Part shown: positions 11,081-22,429 of the stretch, piece by piece | Position numbering within the stretch: position 1 is the first letter of the stretch | Layout: the number at the start of each line of letters is the position of its first letter | Assembly: GCA_036023115.1 (NCBI GenBank) | Contig: JAYKKT010000055.1 | Location: 8,267,001 to 8,331,000, forward strand | Direction of reading: 5' to 3' | From: Brasenia schreberi | Lineage: Eukaryota; Streptophyta; Magnoliopsida; Nymphaeales; Cabombaceae | DNA: 64,000 nucleotides | Notes under the pieces: generated by a model | The model's database searches: none | Told to the model about the DNA's origin: nothing | What the model saw: only the letters and a program-made list of their open reading frames with translations | Made by a program: the position numbers and the translations under genes

Positions 11081-12401
11081 AAGTCAATTTTGAAAATCAC
11101 TTATTGTTATTTTGATAACCTTTAGCTTGATACAGGTATTTGAAAATAATGTATAAAAAGAGTTTTGCCTTCAGTATTGACTATCCATTTGCTATGTTTT
11201 AAGCATTTTGTGCGAATGATAAAAATTACATTCAAAGAATTTTTGTTTTTTTGAGATAAATATTTTATGTTGAAAAAATTCTTATAAGTTGATTATAAAT
11301 CTTTAAAACCTTTTTTGATCGTCTTGCTGGATTATCTTATTCTTGTAATCATAGAATCACATTTGATATTGTGAATTATTTAAAGGCCTTGATTGATTTG
11401 GATGGTTTGAGCTTAGCCTTAAAGCTTGTTTAGTATACTAAAGCCATTTTGTAATATCACGAGTTTGTGGTGATTCATGAAATTATTTGTTATATTTGAC
11501 AATCCTACTTAGATGATCAATGTTTTTCATTAAAGAATCTCTTTGAATTGGAGTAAACCATCTTCTTAGTTTTGTTTCTGGTTTGTCTTGCATTTTGGGT
11601 TGGAATGGAAACCATGAATTGCTTCGTTGGTTTCTAAGATTTGGAGCTAATTTAACTAAGGCGTCAATTCTGCTTTGGTTTTGCCCTTTTCTAGTTTTCG
11701 AGCTCTTTGTTTGTTCACTTTCAATATGCTTTGTAGTGGAAAAAAGATCACTTTCAGAAAAGATGTAAGGAGATGCTAGTGAAAGAGGTTGTGCTCTTGA
11801 AGAACTGCGGTCTTCACTTTTTAGTGAGCTTCACACATTAAAAGTTAGGATTATTATGGTGAACAAATTGGTGCTTAGCTAGCAAATTATGTCTCTCTCC
11901 AACAACCTTGCTAATGTCAGCTTGAAGTATAATAGTGTGGGGTTCTATCAGATGGCGAAGATTACGGTAACTCCAATTATTGTTGTGGCAAAATCTATGC
12001 TGAGTAGAAAATGTGCCTCATGCTCAAATACTGAAAACTAAACTCCTATGGCAGTGACGTGGAAGACAACACCGATTACTTTGCTTAACTTGTTTTGCTC
12101 TTTCCTTGGCAAAATCGACTCTTAGATTCACGTTTTTTTGTTGTTAAACATACTTTTAGTATATACACCGTAAGTTTAAGGGAGGGTGTTAAGATTTAAT
12201 AGGATTGGTTGGGGCCATACTGACTTTGAGGACCGGGCCAGTGTGGCCTTGTCACTGGGACTAGAACATGTCCTCCAACGACTAGTTGGATAGCATTTGT
12301 GAGTCACTTTCTCCTCTCTCTATCTTGTATAAAAATGATTGATTAATCTGCAAAAATAAATATTTCTCAATTCAATAAAAATGCATACATGATTCTTTAC
12401 A
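11081..12401 (+). mobile_element. LARD-2: 3' part of a related non-coding LTR element
   Basis: The interior (about 11100-12186) shares stretches with LARD-1: GAGCTTAGCCTTAAAGCTTG near 11410, the TAATATCACGAGTTTGTGGTG segment near 11455, and the CCGTAAGTTTAAGGGAGGG tail before the LTR. The right LTR is 12187-12401. The left half is missing from the window because copia-2 is inserted at 11080. Open frames, including one of 61 codons at 11583, match nothing I recognise. It is clearly more diverged than the two LTRs of LARD-1 are from each other, so it is an older relative. Confidence 0.78.
12187..12401 (+). repeat. LARD-2 right LTR (about 215 bp)
   Basis: Starts TGTTAAGATTTAATAGG after a polypurine-like TTTAAGGGAGGG and ends GATTCTTTACA, matching the TTTACA end of LARD-1. 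Shorter and quite diverged from the LARD-1 LTR; ends were placed by comparison. Confidence 0.72.
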
Positions 12402-12451
12402 TCTTTGACATTTCTTTTTTGTTGTTTGGAACATCTTGCTTCCAACATAGG

Positions 12452-12748
<297 letters not shown>

Positions 12749-13463
12749 TGATACGGTCTTTTGGTTGAGGCAATTCTTTTAGGATTGTTGGAATTTATAA
12801 ACTTGTTTATCTATGTCATTCCATCTTGATGTCCATGATCCAACCCATTAATGTTTAGTAATGAAACTAATTTTATTTATATACAACAACAACAACTAAG
12901 CCTTTTCCTATACTAGATGGTGTCGACCACATAGATTTTTTGTTTCCATAAAACCGATATGTGCCATTCTAATAGTTAACTCAACATAAGCTACATCATT
13001 CTCTATTATTTCTTCCAACACATTTGTGGTCTTCCTCTTCGAACATTTTTATAATCTAATTTCTCATACTTTCTTAATAGAACTTCTTTTGGTCCTCTTT
13101 CTACGTATTCAAACCATCTCAAACTCTGCCCATGTAAGGGATCACCCTTGCATTGCCAGTCCAGGGCCCGAATAAAGGAGGAGGGTTGTGTTAGGCTTCC
13201 GACAACCAGCGTAAAACTTTGTCAGATTTTATAACATGGATTACAAAAATTATGAGCATTACTTTGGGCATCCCCGCCTAGCGACATGCTGTAGAGCCCG
13301 AATGCAGTAATAAGTAAGCAAGGGCCACTACGTTTTCGCCCGAATGTAGTGAATCAATTAAAGAGAAGGTTCCCACATCATGGATGAGTGTGAGTAAAAA
13401 AGTTAGTCTCGCTACATTACCGCCCGAATGTAGTAAATAATTTGCAGAGAGGGTCTCCGCATT

Positions 13464-14040
13464 TTGACTATAGACGGATGCGGGGGGATAAGGAAGTTAG
13501 TCCTAGATAATAAGATTTGTATTGATTCTTGGAATATCGGAACATTATTCGGTAAGCTAATGGAGGTGGTAGATATTATGATTCGGAGAAAGATTCATAT
13601 TCTACGTTTACAAGAGACAAAATGGGTTGGAGAAAAAGCAAATGAGATAGGATATAGGTTTTGAATATAGTTTGTGCTTACGCACCCAAGTAGGACTAGA
13701 AGATGGTATAAAGACAGCTTTTGGGGAAGAGTTAGATAAGGTGATTCAAAGGATTCCACAAAGAGAGATGATTTGTTTAGGAGGAGACTTAAATGAACAT
13801 TTCGGTAAAGAGGCATTAGGATATCAAAGTATTCATGGAAACTTTGGTTTGGGGGATATAAATGAGGAAGGTAGGGAGATTTTAAATTTTGCTATGGCAT
13901 TTGATCTCTTTATAGTCAATACAATCTTCAAAAAATGAGATGAACATTTAATTACTTATAAGAGTGGTCTATCACAAACACAAATTGATTACTTTATTTG
14001 TAAAAAAAAGATAGAGCGTGTTGTAAAGATTGCAAGGTAA
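13464..14040 (+). pseudogene. LINE-B endonuclease domain (broken)
   Basis: Apurinic-type endonuclease that nicks the target for LINE insertion. Visible motifs: SWNIGTL at the N terminus, LRLQETKWVGEKANE with the catalytic glutamate, GLEDGIKTAFGEELDKV, CLGGDLNEHFGKEALGYQ with the D-L-N catalytic segment (normally followed by G), and SQTQIDYF. Frames shift at about 13665 and a stop occurs at 13936. About 110 bases present in the LINE at 58640-58760 are missing here. Confidence 0.88.
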
Positions 14041-14513
14041 TTCCAAGAGAAAGCTTAACCACCCAACATCGACTTTTAGTTATGGATTTACAAATAAAAA
14101 AATGGACAAAAAAGAAAAGAGTGCATTGAGTTATTCGGACTGAATGGTGGAACCTCAAGCGAAAAAGAAGATATATTTAAATAGAAAGTACTTAAAGGAG
14201 ATGCTTCGAATTATGTTAGTACACCTTGTGATATGTGGAACAATATGGCTATACATATTAGGAAAGTGGCGAAAGATGTGTTAGGTGAATCTAAGGGAGG
14301 TGTACAGGCACAAAAAGAAGCTTGGTGGTAGAGTAAAGTAATGCAAAATAAAATCAAAGCAAAGAGGGTATGTTACAAATTACATTATGCTAAGAAAACT
14401 AGTGAAACTTTTGAGGCTTATAAGAAAGCAAAGAAGGAAGCGAAAAAGGCCGTCAGTGAAACAAAAGCTAAACTTTGAGAGGATTTATATAAAAAAGCTC
14501 AACTCAAAAGAGG

Positions 14514-14520
14514 GTGAAAG
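14514..14520 (+). repeat. hAT-1 target-site duplication, left copy
   Basis: GTGAAAG, repeated exactly at 17117-17123. The uninterrupted LINE at about 57755 (opposite strand) has a single copy, which confirms the insertion. Confidence 0.9.
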
Positions 14521-17116
14521 CAGTGTTAGTCGTATCGCACCGTATTATATGATACAATGAAATACGTATTATAGATATGATAACTTGTATCGCAAGATAT
14601 AGGTTATCGTGTCGTATCACACGATACGATGATATGGGCGATACGCCTAAGGACCCGTATAAAGGGTCCCTTCCTGAACATAAACCCACATTTTTGTGGG
14701 TTTCTGTGGTTTTTTAAGAGCAGCTCAAGCCATCTTCCGGTAGTTCTCCCCCTTCTTGGTGTTCAAGACTCTCAAAAAAGTGTTCTACGGTGTTTGGAGA
14801 TTTTACAAGTGGAAGTGGTAGAAGAGGAAGCTCAGGAAAGAGTAGAAGAAGAGTTGTTTCTAGCATACATTCATTTTTTCCTCCTAGTACTACACTTGTA
14901 ATTCGTGCTGCTATGGCTTCAGAACAACTGAATGAGTAGACAGACCTTGCAGTGAGTAGATGAATTTATGAAGCATGTATTCCATTTAATGCAGCAAACA
15001 ATTTTTATTTTCAAGCAACGATAGATGCAATTGCTAATGTTGGTCCAAGATAAAAGATCCCTCTTATCAGAAATTGAGAGGAAAGATACTAGACAAGAAC
15101 GTCATTGAAGTGTAAGAATATTGTTCAACTTTGAGAGAATCATGGAAGGAAACATGATGCACTATCATTGTAGATAGATCGGCAAATAGGCGAAGAAGGA
15201 CCTTATTAAACTTTCTTGTCTACTATCCTAAAGGACTTACATTTTTTATATCTCTAGACATGTCAGAGGAGAGGCATATTTCAGAGATCCTAAGACAAGA
15301 GTTTGATAATGTAATATGCGAGGTTGGGCTAGAGAATGTAGTCCAATTCATTACAAATAATGCAACTAACTATAAAGCATCTAGGAAAGAGTTAGCAGAT
15401 ACTTATGGGACTTTCTATTGAACACCATGTGCAGCCCATTATTTAGATCTCATCCTTTAGGATATTAGTGAGATGGATGGGATAAAGGCAGCAACTGAGT
15501 GTTGTCAAGATATCACCAAATTTATCTACAACCATGCCTTTGTATTGTGTATGATGAGGAGATATACATATGGTTCAGAGCTTCTTCATACAGATTCAAC
15601 TCGATTTGCAACTAATTTCTTATATGTACAAAGTATTGTGAGATAGAAACAAGCCTTTAAGAGAACGTTCTCCTAAGATGAGTGACAACAATTTGCAGAG
15701 TTGCCTCAAAATAGAAAAAATAGAAAGTTGAATGAGATTTCAGAGACAGTCTTCAGGAGTACATTTTGGAATGCATGTGTTACACTGTTGAGGATTACAT
15801 GTCCTTTAGTGAAGATTTTGAGATTGGCTAATAGCAAAGAGAAACCATCTATGGGCTACCTTTATGAAGCCATGGATAGAGCAAAAGAAGCTATTAGAAA
15901 TAATTTTAATGAAAAAAAGAGAGATTATGTGCCCGTGTGGAAAATTATAGATAATAGATGGAACAAACAATTGCATCAGCCTATTCATGGAGCAACATAT
16001 TATCTAAACACAACATTCAGGTACTCAGCAAGCTTCAAAAGGGACGGTGAGGTTAATCGAGGCATCATTGATTGTATAGATAAATTAGTCCTTGATGAGA
16101 GTAGAGTAGATGCTATACATGGAGAGATTGAGATCTATAATAATGCTCTTCACTTAATGGGTTCGCCTATAGCATTTCGCAACCGCACTAATATGCGCCC
16201 AAGTAAATTGTTTATCTTCGTATTTAAGTTTCTTAAATCTTATATTATTGTGGATTAAGTCTCTAATGTTTGCCTTTTTCCAAAATTATTTGGTAGAATA
16301 GGTTTGAAAGTGATTGCCCAAACCTTAGAGATTTTACAATAAGTGTTCTAAGTCAAACCTGTAGTGCAATGGTTTGTAAAAAGAATTGGAATGTCTTTAA
16401 ACACATATATACAACAAAACATAACAGGTTGGAACATACGCGGTTGAATGACTTAGTTTTCATCCGTTGTAACATTCGCCTTCGCGAAAAGTAATCTTAT
16501 ATTAGTGAGTAGTTTAGTACTTAAAGATTCAATTAAATATATTGTTTGACTTCAATTGTTAATGTTATTTACTAATTACTTATATTTTTTTCTTGTAGGC
16601 AATTAGAAAAGGTAAATAGAGAAGAAAGCCAATTTGATCCAATAAGTTTGGATAATTTTGATATATTAGAATACTAGATTATAGAAGATAACGAAGAAAA
16701 TGCCCTACTAACTCAAGAAGAAATTGCATGGATTAATTTGGAAGGAGCGCAACAACATTATCAAGGAGATGATTTTGATTTTGAAGCAGAAGGTGGTGAG
16801 GATCTTCAACAAAGAGAAGATGAAGATTATTTAGTTGATGAACCTGATTACAATATGTAAATGTAAATGTATTTCATTTTTTGCTTTAAAATATATAATT
16901 TTTTTAAAAATTGTTCAATGGTGAATGATCAATATGTACTAAACTTCGCATTATATCAATTCTTTGCAATTATCAAAATTTTTCTAAATTTTTCTGATTT
17001 TTTAAGATTTTTTTTTTATTTTTACTATTTTTTTAATATTTAAGTACGATATGATACAGTATACCCGTATCGTAGACCAAAACGATACACGATACGATAC
17101 GTGTCGAACAACACTG
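14521..17116 (+). mobile_element. hAT-1: DUF659-type hAT transposon inside LINE-B
   Basis: 2596-bp DNA transposon with imperfect terminal inverted repeats: CAGTGTTAGTCG at the left, and the right end reads CAGTGTTGTTCG on the opposite strand. Target duplication is GTGAAAG (7 bp clear; hAT normally makes 8, and the last G of the TIR could belong to it). Both subterminal regions are dense in GTATCG/CGATAC motifs (14530-14645 and 17040-17110), as in other hAT ends where transposase binds in arrays. The interior carries a broken transposase with DUF659 and C-terminal dimerisation regions. The BED zinc-finger part seen in hAT-3 is missing, so this copy is internally deleted. Confidence 0.93.
14800..16858 (+). 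pseudogene. hAT-1 transposase (DUF659 plus hAT dimerisation), broken
   Basis: Pieces in order: a small basic/glycine-serine segment (about 14800-14900), RRTLLNFLVYYPKGLTFF and EILRQEFDNVICEVGLENVV (15180-15340), FITNNATNYKA, CAAHYLDLIL (15430-15460), and KFIYNHAFVLCMMRRYTYG (15510-15570), all DUF659-like. An open frame at 15701-16258 gives the linker with MGYLYEAMDRAKEAI and YNNALHLMGSP. 16300-16500 holds the dimerisation domain in shifted frames (HNRLEHTRLND-like). The acidic tail ends at about 16858. At least eight stops or frameshifts. Inactive. Confidence 0.9.
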
Positions 17117-17123
17117 GTGAAAG

Positions 17124-18310
17124 AGATATTTTTAGGATAGCTAGGGTTAGAGATAAGAAAACTAAAGATCTTAATTCTCTTAGATGCATCAGAGACGAGG
17201 ATGAAAAAATTCTAGTGGGAAATGATGATATAAGAAATAGATGAAAAAACTATTTTTATAAGTTTTTTAATGAAAATAAAGATGTTAGTATTAGCTTAGG
17301 AGAGTTAGCCAAATCAGAAAAGTATATAAAGTTATAAACCACAATTTCTACCGACGAATTCAAAAGAATGAAGTCAAAGAGGCTCTTAAACATATGAAGG
17401 GTGATAAATTGGTAGGACCAAACAATATTCCTATAAAAGTTTGGAAAATACCACTTGGCTCACAAGATTATTTAATGAAATACGGAGAAACCAAAAGATG
17501 TCTGAGGAATGTAGAGCGAATACACTTATACCCATATATAAGAACAAGGGAAACACTTAGAATTGTGCGAATTATCGAGGTATCAAGTTAATGAGACATA
17601 ATATGAAATTGTAGGAAAGAATTCTCAAACGTAGGTTAAGACAAGTATCAAGTACAATAGAGAACCTATTTGGATTCATGTGCAAATCAAATGTTGAAGA
17701 GATTCACCTTTTGAGACATCTTATGAAACATTTTAGAGCAAAAAAGAAAGACCTTAACATGATATTTATTGATCTAGAAAAAGCTTACGATAGAGTACCG
17801 AGGGAGCTTCTTTGAAGAACCTTGGAAAAAAAAGGTATCCCATTGACATACATTAACCTTATAAGAGATATGTACGATGGTGCACAAACATTTGTGAGGA
17901 CTAATAAAGGAATTACAGACTTCTTTGAAATTAATATTGGGTTACATCAAGGATCAACTTTAAATCCATACTTATTAACCTTATAAGAGATATGTACGAT
18001 GGTGCACAAACATTTGTGAGGACTAATAAAGGAATTACAGACTTCTTTGAAATTAATATTGGGTTACATCAAGGATCAACTTTAAATCCATACTTATTTA
18101 TAATGGTGATTGACGAGTTAACAAAACATATTCAAAGGGTTTCGAGATCTTTTGTAGGATTTTGAAAGTATTAAAAGAGGTAGAGGACGACCACAAAAGT
18201 GTTGGAAAGAAACAGTAAAGAATGATCTAGCTTATTGTGAGTTAACTGCTAACATGGCATATGATAGGGCTCTGTGGAAACAAAGAATCCATGTAACCGA
18301 CCCTGTCTAG
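17124..18310 (+). pseudogene. LINE-B reverse transcriptase remnant
   Basis: LINE reverse transcriptase after the hAT insertion: [46 protein letters not shown] and [14 protein letters not shown] are readable. It contains stops, a 122-bp tandem duplication (17852-18095) and the internal deletion after KHIQ that removes FADD. The terminal part reads RGRGRPQKCW and WKQRIHVTDPV just before the tail. Confidence 0.88.
17852..18095 (+). repeat. 122-bp tandem duplication in LINE-B RT
   Basis: ATTAACCTTATAAGAGATAT begins at 17852 and again at 17974; the two copies appear identical through CTTTAAATCCATACTTATT. Other LINE copies in the window have this segment once. Confidence 0.92.
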
Positions 18311-18325
18311 TATGGGAGAAGGCTT

Positions 18326-18344
18326 AGTTGTTGTTGTTGTTGTT
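18326..18344 (+). repeat. (TTG)n tail of LINE-B
   Basis: AGTTGTTGTTGTTGTTGTT. RTE-clade LINEs typically end in short tandem repeats rather than poly(A); the same tail closes the LINEs at 56018 and 12886 in the other orientation. Confidence 0.9.
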
Positions 18345-19450
18345 TCATCATCTATTAGTATTATTTCTAGTTTGTTTCTAATAACCCATTATGTATATAG
18401 TCTTTCCTTCTATGACAACCCATCCATCTCATCTCAGCATCTTCATTCCTATCACGGACATCTTTTGTATGTGTTAATGATTAACTACCCAGCACTTAAA
18501 ACATAAAACATAGCGGGTCTAAGTATTGATCTATAATATTTACCTTTGAATGTAAATGATATCTTCTTGACACATAGAATACTTAATGCACTTCTCTACT
18601 TTAACCAACTTATATTAATTCTATGTCTAGCATCTCCAACAATTTTTCCATCGCCCAAAAAAACTACTAGGTGTTTAAAATTTTTTACGAGAGATGCAAT
18701 GTGTACCAATCTTAATTTCTATGTTATCCGAAGTAACCAAGTGACTAAACCTGCATTCCATATATTTCATCTTTTTTTACTAAGTCGGGAAGCTTTTACC
18801 TTCTAATGTTTCTCTCCATAGTTTTAATTTCCTATTCACTTTTCCTTAGACCGATCCACTAGCATAATAACATACACTAAGGTACTTCATCTTAAAAATG
18901 TTTTGTTAACTCATCAATGAGCAATATAAATAAATATAGACTTAAAGTTGATCCTTAAGGTAACCAATTCAAAAAAATCTGTTATTCATTTATGGGTCCT
19001 CACACATTTTGTGCACCAAGATACATCTCTTATAAGATTGATGTATATCAATGAGATATCTATCTTTCAAAATTTCTCCAAAGAATATCTCTTAGTATTC
19101 TATCATATGTTTTCCCTAGATCAATAAATACCATGTGAAGATTCTTTATATTTGCTCCAAAAGGTTTCATAAGATGTATTAATAGGTAAATAACTCCATT
19201 ATTATATCTCTCTAGCATTAGTCCAAATTGGTTCTATGTTGTACTCGATATTTGTCTCAACCTACCTTCAATAATTCTTTCCCATGATTCCATAGTATGC
19301 TCGTCAGCTTGATACCTCAATAATTTGCAATTTCATAGAATTTTAAATGTCTCTTGTGTTCTTATATATGGGTATAATTGTACTCATCCTCTATTCCTAA
19401 GGCATCTTTTGGTTTCTTCATATTTGCATTAAATAGTTTTGTAAGCCCAG

Positions 19451-19872
19451 TGATACCCGTCTATAATGAAGATCGGTCTCACCCGATCTCGATAGTTACA
19501 TGAAATGTCTTAAGCACTTCATCAAGAATCAGTCCAATCGTGCCTTAAGCACCAAATCACACAACACAAACACTTTAAAGAAAGAACACTTTATTATCAA
19601 GGCAAAGCCCCACGACTTATTATTACAAGAGTGAAGATGAGATATTTAGAGACAATGGAGTAGGAAAGAGGAAAAAGAGAGGATAAGAAGGAAGGGCAAC
19701 ACCCAAGGGCTAGTGTGTTAGCCTGGCCCTTGGCTAGCCTACTGGATGGCTCAGCAGGGATGGCGGCAGTGGGGATGACGGCAACTTCTAGTTTTCCTGT
19801 TTTGTTATACTAAAGAAAGTTTTGTTTGCGTCCAACGATATCAAGTCAACCAAAGACGCTTGTGTTGTGTCA
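19451..19872 (+). repeat. Probable gypsy 5' LTR
   Basis: Starts TGATACCCGTC next to the LINE-E remnant and ends GTGTCA before the PBS-like site. Ends are inferred from the TG...CA rule and PBS position only. Confidence 0.55.
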
Positions 19873-20109
19873 ATTGGTATGAAAGCCTCATCTTTACTTG
19901 ACAAGTGCTCTCTTTCGACTTTTAACATGGAGCAGTGAATTGAAGCAGTAGAGCATTCAATGAAGCAGCAAACTGAAAATCTGCAAGAATAGATAAGAAG
20001 ATTCGACCAACTAGCCGAGATAGTCCAAAACATCCAACGGAAAGACCAAATGCCGAATTTAAATAGTCAAAGACATGAGGACAGGGTGTTGATCATCAAA
20101 GAGCACGTC

Positions 20110-20990
20110 CTCATAGAAGGCCTAATGAGCAAGCCCACCTAGATAACTTTTTGAAGACGAATAGTATGAAAACAACTACGAGAATAGGTGGTTAGGAAAT
20201 AGAAATTACCATGATCATTATCATTATCATAATCATTATCATAATCATTATAAGCTTAAGCCTGATATCCCTATTTTTAATACTGAAGTAGAGGTAGAAC
20301 CATTTCTGAAATGGTTATATGAAGTCGAGAGTTTTTTCAAAATTATAAATATTAGCTCAGAAAAGAAGGTTTCATTTGTGACCTACAAACTAAAAGGAGG
20401 TACTCGAACTTGATGGCATCGATAACAAGAAGAATTGCACATCAAAGACCAGCCACCAGTACAAAGTTGGCATTATTTGAAGACTCTCCTCAAAGACTGG
20501 TTCCTTTATACTAATCACGAACTGATTTTATTTTCACAATATCAAAGAGAAAGATATACCAGTATCAAAGCTAGTTACACAGAAGAATTCCTTTCTCCAA
20601 GTTCGTTGTTAATTAAAAGAGATCGAAGACCAATGCTAAAAGGATCTTGAAGGTAAAGAAGACCTTAAAATCCACCAACAATCCGAGAATTGAAAGTATA
20701 TTTAAGGAATTTGCTCCTAAGACTAGGGGGCTGAAATAAAGAAGTTTGCAAGTAGAGGAAAGTTTGGAGCACCTAAAGGAATTCACTATTTCAAATGCCA
20801 AGAGTTAGGGCATCGCTCAAGTGATTGCCTTAAACAAAAGTTTGCTAATATCACAAAAGCAGCCATAACGAGGATCAAGACACAGATGCAGGTGAACCAG
20901 TCCTAGACTCCAATGTATGAATGAGGATCAAGACACAGATGCAGGTGAACCAGTCCTAGACTCCAATGTATGTGAAGAAGTGGTGTGTGC
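20110..20990 (+). pseudogene. gypsy gag (broken)
   Basis: Retrotransposon gag. About 20200-20260 encodes a His/Tyr-rich run from a CATTAT-type microsatellite. Then come KPDIPIFNTEVEVEPFLKWL and YEVESFFKI, SFVTYKLKGG, and an open frame 20435-20650 with SWHYLKTLLKDWFL and YTEEFLSPSSL, the standard retrotrans_gag layout. A zinc knuckle lies at about 20785-20835 (FKCQELGHRSSDC), with the first cysteine apparently replaced by tyrosine. A 53-bp tandem duplication follows at 20871-20976. Confidence 0.87.
20871..20976 (+). repeat. 53-bp tandem duplication after gypsy gag
   Basis: AGGATCAAGACACAGATGCA starts at 20871 and 20924; the two copies look identical. 53 is not a multiple of three, so it also shifts the frame. 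Confidence 0.93.
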
Positions 20991-21059
20991 GCCTGTGCGG
21001 TCAAAAGGCTTTTGTTCTCTTTAATTTAAACTGATGAATCACAAAGGAAGAGGATCTTT

Positions 21060-21400
21060 GAAGGAAAATGCTTTTTTGTAGGGAAGGTATGTAAGTTAGT
21101 TATTGATAGTTGTAGATGCGAAAATTTGGTTTCCTAAAGTCTTGTGGCGCATTTAAAGATCTCAACCCAACCTCATCCCAATCCTTATAGTATTGGATGG
21201 ATCAAGAAAGTCAAGCCTAAAAATCAAAAGTATTATAAGTCGATTGTGTTATGTGACATGGAAGAAATGGATGCTTGCCACGTCCTACTTGGGAGGCCAT
21301 GGCACTATGATGCCGATGCCACACATCGTGGAAGAGACAACCCTTATTCATTTACTTTGGAATATCGAGAAAGATTGTAATCTTATCTAACCAACCAGGA
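21060..21400 (+). pseudogene. gypsy aspartic protease region
   Basis: Shows CKLVIDSCRCENLVS, where the active-site DSG of retropepsins has become DSC. It is followed by AHLKISTQPHPNPYSIGWIK and MDACHVLLGRPWHYDA, the typical plant gypsy protease-to-RT linker. The frame is open from 21144 to 21380 but is closed by a stop just after the active site. Confidence 0.88.
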
Positions 21401-21471
21401 AGAAACACTCTCAAAGAAGCATAAAGACACTATTCACTACTGCAAATACCACGTGTGAGTTTGAGAAAAGC

Positions 21472-22420
21472 ATGATAGAAGCAAATTCTTGCACCATCCT
21501 GATAATCAAAGGTATTGAACCAGCCAACTTGCCAACTATGCGAAATATCAAGCATCAAACCTACTTTCTCCCAGGATCCAATTTACCTAATTTACCACAC
21601 TATAGGATGAGTCCAAAAGAGCTTCTCATCTTGGCCAAGAAAATGGAGGAATTATTGATAAAAGGCCATATTCAGGAAAGTATCAGTCCATGTGTAATAC
21701 CCACCCTAGCCCAAAGAAAGATGGAACTTTGAGAATGTACATAGATAGTCGAGTCATAAACAAGATCATCATCAGGTATCGTTTCACCATTTCCCATCTT
21801 GATGACATGTAGGATCAACTCTGTGGTACTAGGCTATTCACTAAGCTAGACCTCAAAAGTGGCTACCACCAGATTTGGATCAAGCCAGGAGATGAATGAA
21901 AGACTACCTTTAAAACTAAAGATGATTTGTATGAATGATTGGTGATACCTTGTGGCCTATCCAATGCTCCTAGCACATTCATACGCTTAATAAACCACAT
22001 ACTTTGACCCTTTGTCTACCAATTTGTGGACGTATATTTTGATGACATACTGATTTATAGCAAGGATGTGACGAAACACCTTCAATACATTACATAGGTG
22101 TTTGCATATTAAGGAAGAATTAGTTGTACGTAAACTTGAAGATGTGTGTTTTTTATGCAAACTCGATTCGTATTTGTAGACTTTGGTATTAGTAGCGAAG
22201 GAGTTATGTAGATGAGGCAAAGGTGAACTCTATTCATGAATGGTCAACTCCCAAATCTATTTCTAATGTAAGAAGTTTTCATGGACCAACAGCTTTTTAT
22301 CACAGGTTTATCAAGGACTTCAATACTATTATGGTGCCATCAATTGATTGTCTCATGCAAGCAAAATTTCATTGGAGTACAGCAATAAAAAGTTTTGTGG
22401 GAAGCATACTTATTACCTAA
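21472..22420 (+). pseudogene. gypsy reverse transcriptase and RNase H start (broken)
   Basis: 21472-21732 gives [17 protein letters not shown] and [14 protein letters not shown], the RT entry. Shifted frames then give FTKLDLKSGYHQIWIKPGDE, GLSNAPSTFIR and, at 22020-22065, VYFDDILIYSKD with the catalytic aspartates intact. 22223-22420 encodes IHEWSTPKSISNVRSFHG and AFYHRFIKDFNTIM, the RT thumb / RNase H border. Stops lie in several places (for example at the position of W in GLYEW). A segment near 22100-22220 is scrambled. Confidence 0.9.
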
Positions 22421-22429
22421 GGAGTTTAT

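Larger units (their letters stand above)
13122..18344 (+). mobile_element. LINE-B: RTE-type LINE, split by hAT-1 and internally deleted
   Basis: Plus-strand LINE starting at AACTCTGCCCATGTAAGG, equivalent to the 5' end of the full-length LINE near 59294, and ending in GTATGGGAGAAGGCTTAG plus a (TTG)n tail at 18326-18344. The 5' untranslated part (13122-13480) has three loose repeats around GCCCGAATGTAGT. Endonuclease sequence runs 13480-14100, the linker to 14520, hAT-1 is inserted at 14521-17116, and RT sequence resumes at 17124. Near 18140 it jumps from KHIQ of the RT to the C-terminal RGRGRPQKCW region, a deletion of about 0.65 kb that removes the FADD catalytic motif. No clear target duplication was found. 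Confidence 0.88.
12886..19450 (-). mobile_element. LINE-E: old RTE-type LINE, split by LINE-B
   Basis: Two minus-strand blocks of one LINE, 12886-13121 (3' tail) and 18346-19450 (RT region), separated by the plus-strand LINE-B. Compared with the full-length LINE at 56018-59294, the left block ends at CCATCTCAAA and the right block resumes about 16-20 bases further on, so the pieces are nearly contiguous. The tail shows the (ACA)n run that is (TTG)n on the coding strand, preceded by the conserved CCTATACTAGATGGTGTCGACC 3' end. The right block is a heavily decayed RT domain without a long frame. Its 5' end is truncated at about 19450, where a gypsy LTR begins. Confidence 0.82.
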
